A stretch of DNA of 64,000 nt from Dehalococcoidia bacterium (GTDB lineage Bacteria > Chloroflexota > Dehalococcoidia > Lucifugimonadales > GCA-002694895): NCBI GenBank assembly GCA_029936815.1, contig JAPYRX010000005.1:47707-111706 (forward strand), in the 5' to 3' direction. The translations under genes were made by a program, and so were the position numbers. Numbering within the stretch: position 1 is the stretch's first letter; every line of letters begins with the position of its first letter. This document shows, in pieces, positions 30,395-40,354 of the stretch. The notes under the pieces were generated by a model. That model was not told where the DNA came from, searched no databases, and saw only the letters and a list, made by a program, of their open reading frames with translations.

Positions 30395-31729
30395 ATGTTA
30401 AACAATAATAGATCTAGAAATAAATCAAATATGCCAAAATTAGTAGCTTCGCTACTAGCAGCAGTACAAATACCTGATTTGAGAAATAAAATATTTTTTA
30501 CTATTTTCATGCTAATTATTTTCAGATTTGTAGCTCACGTACCTGTCCCCGGAGTAGATACACAAGCTTTGGGACAAGCATTTGAACAAAATGCTATTTT
30601 AGGGTTTTTAGATCTTTTTAGTGGAGGAGCATTAAAAAACCTGAGTATAGCAGCTTTAGGTGTTTATCCATACATTACAGCATCTATAGTAATTCAAATT
30701 TTAACACCTGCAATCCCACAATTAAAAGAATTGTCACAAGAAGGAGAATTTGGAAGACAAAAAATAAATCAAATAACTCACTATATAATGATCCCTATTG
30801 CTTTATTACAAGCATGGGGGCAGTTAACATTACTAAATCAAGCAGGAGTATTTAATTCCTTTGATTTTGGTTTGAATTTCATAACTTTAACAATTATGAT
30901 TTCGATGGTTGCTGGAACTGCGTTCCTAGTATGGATTGGAGAATTAATATCTGAAAGAGGCCTTGGGAATGGAGTTTCACTGATAATTTTTGGAGGAATT
31001 GTAGCTAACCTACCTAATATTTTGGGGCAAGGATTGTACATGCAAAATGCTATTGGAAGCCTAATAGTTCTCATAATATTTACAGCAATAATCATATATA
31101 CCATTGTTTTGTTTTCAGAAGCTCAAAGAAGAATTCCTATTCAATACGGGAAAACAATAATGAGAGGAGGGCAAGTTCAAAGACAAACTGGTTCAAGCAT
31201 TCTTCCAATCAAAGTAAATTCAGCGGGGATGATTCCTCTGATTTTTGCTTTTTCTATAGTAATATTACCTGCTACAATTGCGGGATTTTTTGTTAATCCA
31301 CTAAGTGATGGCTTTGGTTCTAATTTAGCAAAGCTAATATCAGGATTTTTTGACCCAACTAACCTTCCCTATTGGATCTTTGTATTTATTCTAGTTGTAA
31401 TTTTCACGTTTTTTTACACTTTAGTTACATTCCAGCAGCAGAACTTATCCGAAAATTTACAAAAACAAAGTGGATTTATACCTGGAATAAGACCTGGATT
31501 ACCTACACAAGAATATCTTAACAAAGTAATTATAAGAATTACTTGGGCAGGAGCCCTTTTCTTGGGAGGAATAGCTATAGTACCGTTTTTTATAACAGGA
31601 ATAACAGGAGTTAAAACACTTACATTAAGTAGTACTAGTTTGTTAATCATGGTTGGAGTTGCATTAGATACTATGAGGCAATTGGAATCTCAATTGTTGA
31701 TGAGAAACTATCAAGGATTCATGGATTAA
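30395..31729 (+). CDS. secY: Protein translocase subunit SecY
   Basis: VPVPGVDTQAL, ALGVYPYITASIVIQIL, GIRPGLPTQEYLNKVIIRITWAGALFLG. Confidence 0.98.
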   Translation: MLNNNRSRNKSNMPKLVASLLAAVQIPDLRNKIFFTIFMLIIFRFVAHVPVPGVDTQALGQAFEQNAILGFLDLFSGGALKNLSIAALGVYPYITASIVIQILTPAIPQLKELSQEGEFGRQKINQITHYIMIPIALLQAWGQLTLLNQAGVFNSFDFGLNFITLTIMISMVAGTAFLVWIGELISERGLGNGVSLIIFGGIVANLPNILGQGLYMQNAIGSLIVLIIFTAIIIYTIVLFSEAQRRIPIQYGKTIMRGGQVQRQTGSSILPIKVNSAGMIPLIFAFSIVILPATIAGFFVNPLSDGFGSNLAKLISGFFDPTNLPYWIFVFILVVIFTFFYTLVTFQQQNLSENLQKQSGFIPGIRPGLPTQEYLNKVIIRITWAGALFLGGIAIVPFFITGITGVKTLTLSSTSLLIMVGVALDTMRQLESQLLMRNYQGFMD

Positions 31730-31735
31730 CCTTAT

Positions 31736-32314
31736 ATGAATATAATTCTAGTTGGCCCACCGGGTGCAGGTAAAGGAACTCAAGCAGATTTTATCGCTAA
31801 TAAATTTGAATTGTCTAAAGTATCTACAGGTGATTTGTTTAGAGATAACATAAAAAATGAAACAGAATTAGGAAATAAAGCTAATGAATATGTTAATTCA
31901 GGAAAATTAGTTCCGGATACAATTGTTACTGACATGATAGAAAATTGGTTACTTCAAAACAATAAGAATTGGATTTTAGACGGATTCCCAAGAACAATTA
32001 ATCAGGCAGAATCTTTAGATAAAATACTAAATTCGAATAACCAAATTTTAAATATAGTTTTATTAATTTCTGTTCCAAATAATATTCTAGAAAACAGATT
32101 GCTTGATAGGCAAAGTACAGAAAACAGATCAGACGATAATATCAAAACCATAAAAATTAGAATAGATACTTACGAACAAGAAACAAAACCTTTGATTTCA
32201 TATTATAGAAAAACAGGATTATTAAGCGAAATTGACGGATCTCTATCAATACCCGAAGTTTCTTCAAAAATTAAAAACAAACTTATTAATATTAAAAATA
32301 AAATAAACAATTAA
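31736..32314 (+). CDS. adk: Adenylate kinase
   Basis: MNIILVGPPGAGKGTQADFIANKFELSKVSTGDLFRDNI; NWILDGFPRTINQAE. Confidence 0.97.
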   Translation: MNIILVGPPGAGKGTQADFIANKFELSKVSTGDLFRDNIKNETELGNKANEYVNSGKLVPDTIVTDMIENWLLQNNKNWILDGFPRTINQAESLDKILNSNNQILNIVLLISVPNNILENRLLDRQSTENRSDDNIKTIKIRIDTYEQETKPLISYYRKTGLLSEIDGSLSIPEVSSKIKNKLINIKNKINN

Positions 32315-32377
32315 TCACTTGAGATATAAAGAGAAATACTATAATATTATATTCTTGTTTTTTATGAAGGGTAAATA

Positions 32378-33142
32378 GTGGTTGGAATAAACAGGCCAAA
32401 AGGTATAAATATTAAAAGCATAAAAGAGCTAGGGCTGATAAGAGAATCGGGGCATATGTTAAAACAAGTAAAACAAATTATAAATAGTAATATAACTGAA
32501 GGGATAAGTACTAAAGAATTGGACGCAATTGCTGAAAAAGAAATATATAAACTAGGAGGGAAACCAGGCTTTAAAGGACTTTATGGATTTCCTGGATCAA
32601 TTTGTGCTTCATTTAATGAGGAAATAGTTCATGGGATTCCTAGTTCACGAAAAGTAAAAGAAGGCGATATATTAAGCATAGATTGTGGTGTGTTATATGA
32701 AGATTTCAATACTGACAGTGCTTTTACAATTAGCATTGGAAGCATTCCTGATAATATTAAAAAATTAATTAGAACTACATCGGAAGCATTAAATCTAGGC
32801 ATTAAAAGCGCTGTCCCTGGTAATCAAATAGGTGATATAGGTAATTCTGTAGAATCACACTCTCTAGAAAATGGATTTTCTGTGGTAAAAGAATATGTTG
32901 GTCACGGTATTGGAAAAAAATTACACGAAGACCCTCAAATTCCTAATTACGGGCAAAAATCTACTGGACCTCAAATAATTGAAGGAATGGCATTAGCCAT
33001 TGAACCTATGCTTATTGTAGGAGGTGAAAAAACTATCATTGACAATGATGGATGGACAGTCAAAACAGCCGATTCTTCTATGTCTGCTCATTTCGAAGAT
33101 ACAATAATTATTACTAACAACCAATATGAAGTAGTAACGTAG
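32378..33142 (+). CDS. map: Methionine aminopeptidase
   Basis: GTG start; [55 protein letters not shown]. Confidence 0.96.
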   Translation: MVGINRPKGINIKSIKELGLIRESGHMLKQVKQIINSNITEGISTKELDAIAEKEIYKLGGKPGFKGLYGFPGSICASFNEEIVHGIPSSRKVKEGDILSIDCGVLYEDFNTDSAFTISIGSIPDNIKKLIRTTSEALNLGIKSAVPGNQIGDIGNSVESHSLENGFSVVKEYVGHGIGKKLHEDPQIPNYGQKSTGPQIIEGMALAIEPMLIVGGEKTIIDNDGWTVKTADSSMSAHFEDTIIITNNQYEVVT

Positions 33143-33153
33143 TTGAGGATATA

Positions 33154-33378
33154 ATGGCTAACACAAAAAAAGAAGTTATAGAAGTTGAAGGAATAATTAA
33201 AGAATCACTACCTAATGCATCTTTTAAAGTTGAGCTTGCAAATGGGCATGAAGTTTTAGCATATATATCAGGAAAAATAAGAGTTCATTATATAAGGATT
33301 CTACCAGGAGATCGTGTCTTAGTAGAATTATCCCCTTACGATCTTACTAGGGGCAGAGTTACATATAGGTTCAAATAA
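33154..33378 (+). CDS. infA: Translation initiation factor IF-1
   Basis: [65 protein letters not shown]. Confidence 0.98.
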   Translation: MANTKKEVIEVEGIIKESLPNASFKVELANGHEVLAYISGKIRVHYIRILPGDRVLVELSPYDLTRGRVTYRFK

Positions 33379-33390
33379 GGAATATTTTTT

Positions 33391-33807
33391 ATGGCACTAA
33401 TATCAGGAGTAAATATACCAGATCACAAACGTATTAATATATCCCTCAGATATATTCAGGGGATAGGACCAACTATTGCCGCTCTTATAGTAAATCAATC
33501 AGGAATAACTGGTAATCCAAAGGTTAAAGATTTAGATAATAACGATCTAGATAAAATAAGAGGAATTATTGATACTGGTGAAATTGTTAGTGGAAAGAGA
33601 ACAATTAAAATTACAATAGAAGGAGATCTTAGGGTTGAGAAAAATCTTAATATACGTAGATTGATAGACATTGGTTCTTATAAAGGAACAAGGCATCGTA
33701 AAAGTCTGCCCGTTAACGGACAAAGAACAAAAACTAATGCTCGCACAAAACGTGGAAAAAAAGTAGCTGTTGCTAAACGTGGGAGAGACGTTAATACCAA
33801 AACATAA
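33391..33807 (+). CDS. rpsM: 30S ribosomal protein S13
   Basis: ISGVNIPDHKRINISLRYIQGIGPTIA...YKGTRHRKSLPVNGQRTKTNARTKRGKK. Confidence 0.97.
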   Translation: MALISGVNIPDHKRINISLRYIQGIGPTIAALIVNQSGITGNPKVKDLDNNDLDKIRGIIDTGEIVSGKRTIKITIEGDLRVEKNLNIRRLIDIGSYKGTRHRKSLPVNGQRTKTNARTKRGKKVAVAKRGRDVNTKT

Positions 33808-33835
33808 TTATTAAAATAAGATAAATTAGGAAACT

Positions 33836-34222
33836 ATGACAACAAGAAAAAAAACAAGAAAAAAAACAAGACAGAATGTAGTATACGGAAGAATATATGT
33901 TCAAAGTACATTTAATAACACGCTTATAACTGTTACTGATAGATCAGGAAATGTTCTTGCGTGGAATAGCGGTGGAACAGAAGATTTCAAAGGCTCTAAA
34001 AAATCAACGGCTTTCGCAGCGCAACAAGCAGCAACTAAATTAGCACAGCGAGCAGGTGATTTTGGGATACAAGAAGTTGAAGTTTTTGTCAAAGGCCCCG
34101 GAGCAGGACGTGACTCTGCTATTCGATCAATAAGTAATTCAGGCATTAAAGTAAAATCAATTAGGGATGTAACACCTGTTCCGCATAATGGTTGCAGGCC
34201 TCCCAAAAGAAGAAGGGTATAA
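33836..34222 (+). CDS. rpsK: 30S ribosomal protein S11
   Basis: [28 protein letters not shown]...[17 protein letters not shown]. Confidence 0.98.
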   Translation: MTTRKKTRKKTRQNVVYGRIYVQSTFNNTLITVTDRSGNVLAWNSGGTEDFKGSKKSTAFAAQQAATKLAQRAGDFGIQEVEVFVKGPGAGRDSAIRSISNSGIKVKSIRDVTPVPHNGCRPPKRRRV

Positions 34223-34224
34223 AT

Positions 34225-34848
34225 ATGTCAAGATACACTGGACCAAAATGTAGAAAATGTAGGCAGTATGGAATGGTTTTATGTGGGAAACCAACCAACA
34301 AATGTGCTTGGGAGCGAAGAAAATCACCTCCTGGTGATAAATCACCGATGTCTCAGAGAAGAAGACCTTCTGAATATGGAATGCAATTAAAAGAAAAACA
34401 AAAAGCAAGATTTATGTATGGCATAGTAGAGAAACAATTTAGAAATTATTTTAAAAAAGCTATAATCAAATCTGGAGTTTCTGGAGATAATCTAATGTCT
34501 TTGTTAGAACATAGACTTGATAATGTAATCTACAGACTTGGATTTGCAGATACAAGGCAGCAAGCCCGTCAAGTCATCAATCACGGACACATTAGAGTGA
34601 ATGATATAAAAGTAAGCTCTCCATCGTATCAAATAAAAATTGGAGAAAAAATCTCTTGGACAGAAAAATCTAAGAAATCAAAATTACTTAATATTATTAA
34701 AGCTGAATCTGGTAAAAATGCTATCGTACCGAATTGGCTTAAAATAGATACATCAAATTCTATAGGAGAAGCCGTAGCTAGTCCTAATGCAGAAGATTTT
34801 GATCCTAACATAGATAGAATGCAAATAATTGAATATTACTCAAGATAA
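34225..34848 (+). CDS. rpsD: 30S ribosomal protein S4 (zinc-type)
   Basis: MSRYTGPKCRKCRQYGMVLCGKPTNKCAWERR; ATG at 34225, downstream of track start. Confidence 0.97.
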   Translation: MSRYTGPKCRKCRQYGMVLCGKPTNKCAWERRKSPPGDKSPMSQRRRPSEYGMQLKEKQKARFMYGIVEKQFRNYFKKAIIKSGVSGDNLMSLLEHRLDNVIYRLGFADTRQQARQVINHGHIRVNDIKVSSPSYQIKIGEKISWTEKSKKSKLLNIIKAESGKNAIVPNWLKIDTSNSIGEAVASPNAEDFDPNIDRMQIIEYYSR

Positions 34849-34873
34849 ATCAAAAAATTAAAAGGAGAAAATT

Positions 34874-35944
34874 ATGGTAATGGATTATTCAATAGTTCCA
34901 GAACTTGAGCCAGAATCAGATATTATTTTAGAAAAAATAAATTCTAAAATAATAACTGAAGTATTAAATGATGACTACGGAAAGTTCACATTTGGACCTC
35001 TTCCTGGAGGCCAAGGTATCACTATAGGGAATTCTTTAAGAAGAGTTTTATATAGTTCAATAGTAGGAACAGCTATAACATGGGTAAAAATCGAAGGAAT
35101 ATTGCATGAATATTCTACTATAGATGAAATTAAAGAAAGTGTTGAGGAACTACTTTTAAATTTCAAATCAATTAGAATAAAATCAAAATCAGATAGATCC
35201 GGAAAACTACGATTAGAAGTAGAAGGTGAAGGGAAAGTTTCTGCAGCCGATATAATGGCTTCTTCAGATTTTGAAATAGTAAACCCCGAATTACATTTGG
35301 CAACTTTAGATTCAAAAAAAGCAAAACTATCAGTGGAATTTAATATTGAACGGGGAATTGGATATAGAGTAAAAAACATTGAAGAAAAAGAAACTACAAT
35401 AGGGATACTACCTGTGGATGCTATATTTAGCCCTATTAGAAAAGTAAATTATTCAATTGAAAAAACTTCACATTCAGACCCCGGAGAATTAGAAAATTTA
35501 CTCATAGAAGTATGGACTGATTCAACAAAAAATGCAATTGACTCCATAAAAGAAGCTGCTAGTGTGTTATTAAACCAATACATGATTATAAGCAAAGCCA
35601 CAGAAGAAAACCAAGATGAAAAAGATAACGAATCTGAAATATGGAGACAATTAACTCCTGAGCAATACAATACTACAATTGAGCAATTAGATTTGTCATC
35701 ACGTACTTTAAATTGTCTTAAACGAGCTAGTTTAGATACAGTAGGTCAAATCATAGAAACTCAAAGAGCTGACTTACTTAAAATCCGTAACTTCGGAGTT
35801 AAATCTTTTAACGAATTAAATGATAAATTCAGTACAATGGGATTCCTTCCAGAAGGATTTGTTTGGGCTCTTGAAGAAGAAAATCTTGAAGAAGAAGATA
35901 TCGAATCATCAGTAAATGAAACAAACGAGGATGCAAATAATTAA
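34874..35944 (+). CDS. rpoA: DNA-directed RNA polymerase alpha subunit
   Basis: YGKFTFGPLPGGQGITIGNSLRRVLYSSIVGTAITWVKIEGILHEYSTI; alpha-CTD LDLSSRTLNCLKRASLDTVGQI. Confidence 0.97.
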   Translation: MVMDYSIVPELEPESDIILEKINSKIITEVLNDDYGKFTFGPLPGGQGITIGNSLRRVLYSSIVGTAITWVKIEGILHEYSTIDEIKESVEELLLNFKSIRIKSKSDRSGKLRLEVEGEGKVSAADIMASSDFEIVNPELHLATLDSKKAKLSVEFNIERGIGYRVKNIEEKETTIGILPVDAIFSPIRKVNYSIEKTSHSDPGELENLLIEVWTDSTKNAIDSIKEAASVLLNQYMIISKATEENQDEKDNESEIWRQLTPEQYNTTIEQLDLSSRTLNCLKRASLDTVGQIIETQRADLLKIRNFGVKSFNELNDKFSTMGFLPEGFVWALEEENLEEEDIESSVNETNEDANN

Positions 35945-35949
35945 ATAAA

Positions 35950-36417
35950 ATGAGACATAAACTTAAAGGAAATAGATTATCAAGAAGCACTGGGCATAGA
36001 TTAAGTATGCTTAAAAATTTAAGCAAAGATTTAATATTATATGAATCAGTAGAAACAACTTTGGCTAGAGCTAAAGAATTAAAAAGATACGCTGAAAAAA
36101 TAATTACTAGGGCAAAAGAAGATACTGTACACAATAGAAGGCAAATAATATCTAAATTAGGACAATCTGATGCTTATAAAAAATTGTTTGAAGATGTTGG
36201 GTTAAGATATAAAGATAGAGAAGGTGGATATACAAGAATTATCAGAATACCTAGCTCTAATACTAAATCTAAATTCAAATCATTTTATAGAAAAGGTGAT
36301 GGAGCTGAGTTAGCTAGAGTTGAATTAGTAAAAGAATCTACTATATCTAACCAAGAATCAAATTCAGAAACCGCTGAAAATAAAACCGATTCTAATACAA
36401 ATGGTAGCAGCAAATAA
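35950..36417 (+). CDS. rplQ: 50S ribosomal protein L17
   Basis: MRHKLKGNRLSRSTGHRLSMLKNLSKDLILYESVETTLARAKELKRYAEKIIT. Confidence 0.97.
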   Translation: MRHKLKGNRLSRSTGHRLSMLKNLSKDLILYESVETTLARAKELKRYAEKIITRAKEDTVHNRRQIISKLGQSDAYKKLFEDVGLRYKDREGGYTRIIRIPSSNTKSKFKSFYRKGDGAELARVELVKESTISNQESNSETAENKTDSNTNGSSK

Positions 36418-37168
36418 CAAATATGCTCTAACTTGCCAATATGATGGGACTTTATATAAAGGATTCCAATCTCAAATAAATGAACATACCATTCAAGAAA
36501 AAATTGAGAATTCATTATATAAAATAAATAATGGAAAAATAAATATAGAATATGCTGGGCGAACCGACTCAGGAGTTCACGCAACTCATCAAGTAATAGC
36601 ATTTGAAATAAAATGGAATCATTCTAAATTAAAATTAGAAAATGCAATTAATGCATATCTACCAAATGATATTTTAGTAAATAACATAAAAAAAGTACCG
36701 CCATCATTTCATCCGAGAAAAGATGCGATTTCTAGAACGTATGAATACCACATTTCGCAAGCAAAGGTGAAAAATGTATTTACTAGAAATTATGAATATC
36801 ATTACCCTTATAAATTGAATCTTTTTAAAATTAAGAGAGCCATAAAGATTCTAGAAGGAAGGCATGATTTTAAAAATTTTTGTAAAAGTGAAAATATTAT
36901 AGATAATTGTATTCGTGATTTGTATTCAGTTTCGGTTCATAGAGAAAATGAAATTTTAATATTCAAATTCAAAGGATCAAGTTTTTTAAGGCATCAAATT
37001 CGTTTTATGATTGGTTACATATTGCAAATTGGCAGGAATAAATTAGACATAAATGAACTTAAATCACTTCTAGATGGCAAAAATAAGGTAAAATCAATTA
37101 TAAAACACAATGTCTCTCCTAGAGGTTTATGCCTAACTTTAGTAGAATATTATGGTTTTTCTTTTTAA
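36401..37168 (+). CDS. truA: tRNA pseudouridine(38-40) synthase
   Basis: CQYDGTLYKGFQSQ, EYAGRTDSGVHATHQVIAFE, GSSFLRHQIRFMIGYIL. Confidence 0.96.
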   Translation: MVAANNKYALTCQYDGTLYKGFQSQINEHTIQEKIENSLYKINNGKINIEYAGRTDSGVHATHQVIAFEIKWNHSKLKLENAINAYLPNDILVNNIKKVPPSFHPRKDAISRTYEYHISQAKVKNVFTRNYEYHYPYKLNLFKIKRAIKILEGRHDFKNFCKSENIIDNCIRDLYSVSVHRENEILIFKFKGSSFLRHQIRFMIGYILQIGRNKLDINELKSLLDGKNKVKSIIKHNVSPRGLCLTLVEYYGFSF

Positions 37169-37183
37169 AAAAATGATTGGATA

Positions 37184-37582
37184 ATGAATAAAAACGAAAC
37201 AAAAGAAATTTGGATACATATAAACGCTGAAGGTGAAACTTTGGGAAGATTAAGTACATCTATTGCAAAATATCTCCAAGGTAAAGATAGGCCAGACTAT
37301 GTACCGCACCAATTAAGTCCAAATTTTGTAATAATAACAAATGCAAGTAAAATCAAAGTTACCGGGAACAAATTAAAAGGAAAAGAATTTTACTCTTACA
37401 GTGGTTATCAGGGCGGATTGAAAACAGAAATACTGGGAGAAATTCTTGAATCAAATCCTGAAAAGCTCCTAAGAAATTCTGTAAAAGGAATGTTGCCAAA
37501 AAATAAATTATCTGACAAGTTAATAAAAAGATTGAAAATATATGCCGGGAATAAACACCCGCACAATGCTCAATTAAGTTAA
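37184..37582 (+). CDS. rplM: 50S ribosomal protein L13
   Basis: WIHINAEGETLGRLSTSIAKYLQGKDRPDYVPHQLSPNFVIITNASKIKVTGNK. Confidence 0.96.
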   Translation: MNKNETKEIWIHINAEGETLGRLSTSIAKYLQGKDRPDYVPHQLSPNFVIITNASKIKVTGNKLKGKEFYSYSGYQGGLKTEILGEILESNPEKLLRNSVKGMLPKNKLSDKLIKRLKIYAGNKHPHNAQLS

Positions 37583-37594
37583 GTAGGAATATAA

Positions 37595-37996
37595 ATGGGA
37601 CAACAAGAAAATCTATATCATTATGCAATAGGAAGAAGAAAAGGGGCGGTTGCTCAGGTTCGACTATATGAAACAAATGGAAATATAACAGTGAATAGCA
37701 AACCTATTGATGAAATTTTCACTGTCCCTGAATGGGTCGACTATATTAAACAGCCTTTAAATTTAATTAACAAATCCAAAAAGAATAATATAGATATAAA
37801 AGTAAGTGGAGGAGGGTTCGCTGGCCAATCTGGCGCAATAAGATTAGCTATAGCAAGAGCGTTAATAAAACAAAACCCAGCAAGCAGACCTGCGCTTAAA
37901 GATGCTGGGTTACTAACAAGAGATAGTCGTATCAAAGAAAGTAAAAAATATGGCTTGGTTAAAGCTAGAAAAGCTAAACAATTTTCTAAAAGATAA
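37595..37996 (+). CDS. rpsI: 30S ribosomal protein S9
   Basis: YAIGRRKGAVAQVRLYETNG...GGGFAGQSGAIRLAIARALIKQNP...RKAKQFSKR. Confidence 0.97.
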   Translation: MGQQENLYHYAIGRRKGAVAQVRLYETNGNITVNSKPIDEIFTVPEWVDYIKQPLNLINKSKKNNIDIKVSGGGFAGQSGAIRLAIARALIKQNPASRPALKDAGLLTRDSRIKESKKYGLVKARKAKQFSKR

Positions 37997-38006
37997 TTTT
38001 TTTATA

Positions 38007-38570
38007 CTATTTTTTAGCAATAAAAAAATATCCGCTCGGATACATCTCTTTATTATATTTTGAGCTATGAAATTTTTCGTATAAAAAGTTTAATAGAATA
38101 GAAATAGATGAAAGAAAAATTCTAATAATAAACATCTTTTTTGGTAGTATTACGTCATACAAAACGATAAACCTTTCGCCTAGAGGTTCAATAATAATAT
38201 TTTTAAATCCAGCTTTAGTTAACATATTGGATAAAGCAGATCTACTAAATCTCCAGTAATCAATGGGTTAATTATGAATTGGAAACAAAAAAGGAACATA
38301 GCCAACAAGGTTACCATCAGTTTTAAGCACTCTAAAACAGTCATTAACTGCATTATGTGGGGATTCTATTAACTCTAATCCAAAGTTAGAAATAGAGTCG
38401 TTTATAAAAGGTAAAAAATTAACATCAACTTTTATATCTGGAGTCCCATCAATATCGATATGGAAAAGTAAGTTTTTATCAATATTCCAATTATCTTCGT
38501 AACTTGATTTGTATTCTCCGCCATTATCTAATGTTATGCCTTTACAGAATATAAATTCTTAAAGCTTTAG
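38007..38570 (-). pseudogene. Decayed class I SAM-dependent methyltransferase
   Basis: Reverse-strand reading with in-frame stops: *EFIFCKGITLDNGGEYKSSYEDNWNIDKNLLFHIDIDGTPDIKVDVNFLPFINDSISNFGLELIESPHNAVNDCFRVLKTDGNLVGYVPFLFPIHN*PIDYWRFSRSALSNMLTKAGFKNIIIEPLGERF. Confidence 0.7.
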
Positions 38571-38640
38571 CCCCAATAAAATTCTATGAATTGTATAATT
38601 ATTTCGTATTCCTACAATAAAGTCGGAAATATTATACATA

Positions 38641-38988
38641 TCAAGCACTTTGTATAAATTGGATAATATTTTCATCATAATCTTCAAAAGTACAAATATA
38701 TCCTCCCCAATTTTCCTTATAAGGAGATTTTATAATTTCAACATTGAGTGATAATAATTTTTGATAAGATTTTTGTATATCACTTACAGAAAAGTTAATC
38801 ATTTTTCTATATTTATCTTTTGCTTTTCCTTCTACCTTATCATGTGTGCCAATTATAAGTTTTAAATCATTAAAATGAAATGAAACATGGGATTTATTTG
38901 TATTACTTGGATTAACATCTAAAATTAATGAATAAAATTCACTCATTTCTATTAAATTTTCAGTCCAAATAATTATTCCTGCTAGCAT
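38641..38988 (-). CDS. VOC/glyoxalase-bleomycin resistance family protein
   Basis: 115 aa; ENLIEMSEFYSLILDV...GGYICTFEDYDENIIQFIQ. Confidence 0.75.
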   Translation of the reverse strand: MLAGIIIWTENLIEMSEFYSLILDVNPSNTNKSHVSFHFNDLKLIIGTHDKVEGKAKDKYRKMINFSVSDIQKSYQKLLSLNVEIIKSPYKENWGGYICTFEDYDENIIQFIQSA

Positions 38989-39059
38989 GGTATAAATGAT
39001 ATAGTAAAAAAAATAAACTTTAAATATATTATAGATATATTTAAAAACAATTAATATAT

Positions 39060-39132
39060 GGGGCTGTAGCTCAGTTGGGAGAGCGCTTCAATGGCATTGA
39101 AGAGGTCAGGAGTTCGAGCCTCCTCAGCTCCA
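39060..39132 (+). tRNA. tRNA-Ala(GGC), CCA not encoded
   Basis: Acceptor GGGGCTG/CAGCTCC, anticodon arm CTTCA-atGGCat-TGAAG, T-arm GGAGTTCGAGCCTCC. Confidence 0.95.
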
Positions 39133-39288
39133 ACTTTCATAAGAATATCGGATATTAGTATAAGGAATTCAAAATCCTTATAGAATAAATTTAAAAGACA
39201 TATTTTAAAAAATCGTAAGAAGTATTGATAAAAATAAATTAAATTATTTTTACGCTAATATAAATTTCTGCCATACTAATTTCAGAAA

Positions 39289-40323
39289 TTATTTTGACAT
39301 ACAACATTCGCAATTTGCTACCCAATGTTCTGGTGAAACTTCTATAAGTACTGGAGTAGTTTCAGAACATTTGCATTTATCTTTTTTAGTACATCTAGGT
39401 TGAAATACACATCCTGCTGGAGGATTGAGGGGGCTAGGAACATCTCCTTCTAATATAATTCTTTCTCTTGTTTTTTCGATAGTAGGATCTGGAATCGGGA
39501 TAGCTGATAATAGAGCTCTTGTATATCCATGAATCGGATTAAAATACAGTTCGTTAGCCGGAGCAATTTCAACGATGTGTCCAAGATACATAACTGCAAT
39601 TCTATCACTAATATGCTTCACAACTGACAAGTCGTGAGCTATAAATAAATATGTCAGTCCAAATTTAGCTTGTAAATCTTCTAGAAGATTTACAACCTGC
39701 GCTTGAATTGATACATCTAACGCAGAAACCGGTTCGTCACAAACAACAAAACTGGGATTGACAGCTAAGGCTCTTGCTATACCTATTCTTTGTCTTTGAC
39801 CACCACTAAATTCATGTGGATACCTGTCAGCCATATAGGGGCTTAAGCCCACAATGGATAATAATTCAGCCACTTTTTCTCTGTATTGAACTTTGTTGTC
39901 AACTAATTTATGTACTTTTAAAGGTTCTCCAATAATATCTCCTGCTGACATTCTTGGATTAAGCGAACCATAAGGATCCTGAAATATAATCTGAACTTCT
40001 TTTCTCATAGCTCTCATTTCATTAGCATTCAATTCAGTTAATTCGATTCCATTAAATTGAACTTTGCCTGCTGTAGGTTCGTATAATTGGAGTACAGCTC
40101 TACCTGTGGTTGTTTTACCACATCCGCTCTCACCGACTAATCCTAGAGTTTCACCTTTTCGAACAAAAAAGCTAAGATTGTCTACAGCTTTAACCTGGCC
40201 AATTTCCTTTTGTATAATAACACCGGATGTTACAGGGAAATACATTTTTAAATTTTCTACATTAACTAAAATATCAGTTTCTTCTTTTTTGTTTTTAGTT
40301 GTTTTTTTTGTTTTTGTAGTCAT
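39289..40323 (-). CDS. Oligopeptide/dipeptide ABC transporter ATPase (OppF/DppF-type)
   Basis: [65 protein letters not shown]. Confidence 0.92.
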   Translation of the reverse strand: MTTKTKKTTKNKKEETDILVNVENLKMYFPVTSGVIIQKEIGQVKAVDNLSFFVRKGETLGLVGESGCGKTTTGRAVLQLYEPTAGKVQFNGIELTELNANEMRAMRKEVQIIFQDPYGSLNPRMSAGDIIGEPLKVHKLVDNKVQYREKVAELLSIVGLSPYMADRYPHEFSGGQRQRIGIARALAVNPSFVVCDEPVSALDVSIQAQVVNLLEDLQAKFGLTYLFIAHDLSVVKHISDRIAVMYLGHIVEIAPANELYFNPIHGYTRALLSAIPIPDPTIEKTRERIILEGDVPSPLNPPAGCVFQPRCTKKDKCKCSETTPVLIEVSPEHWVANCECCMSK

Positions 40324-40354
40324 TTAATTTACCTCTTAAATTTAATTTATCAAT

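Noticed and set aside
39159-39182. Hairpin TATAAGGA-attcaaaa-TCCTTATA after tRNA-Ala as intrinsic terminator
   Set aside because: AT-rich stem with no following T-run; not enough to call a terminator.
39263-39290. Hairpin AATTTCTG...CAGAAATT at oppF 3' end as minus-strand terminator
   Set aside because: AT-rich, overlaps the stop codon region and lacks a clear U-tract.
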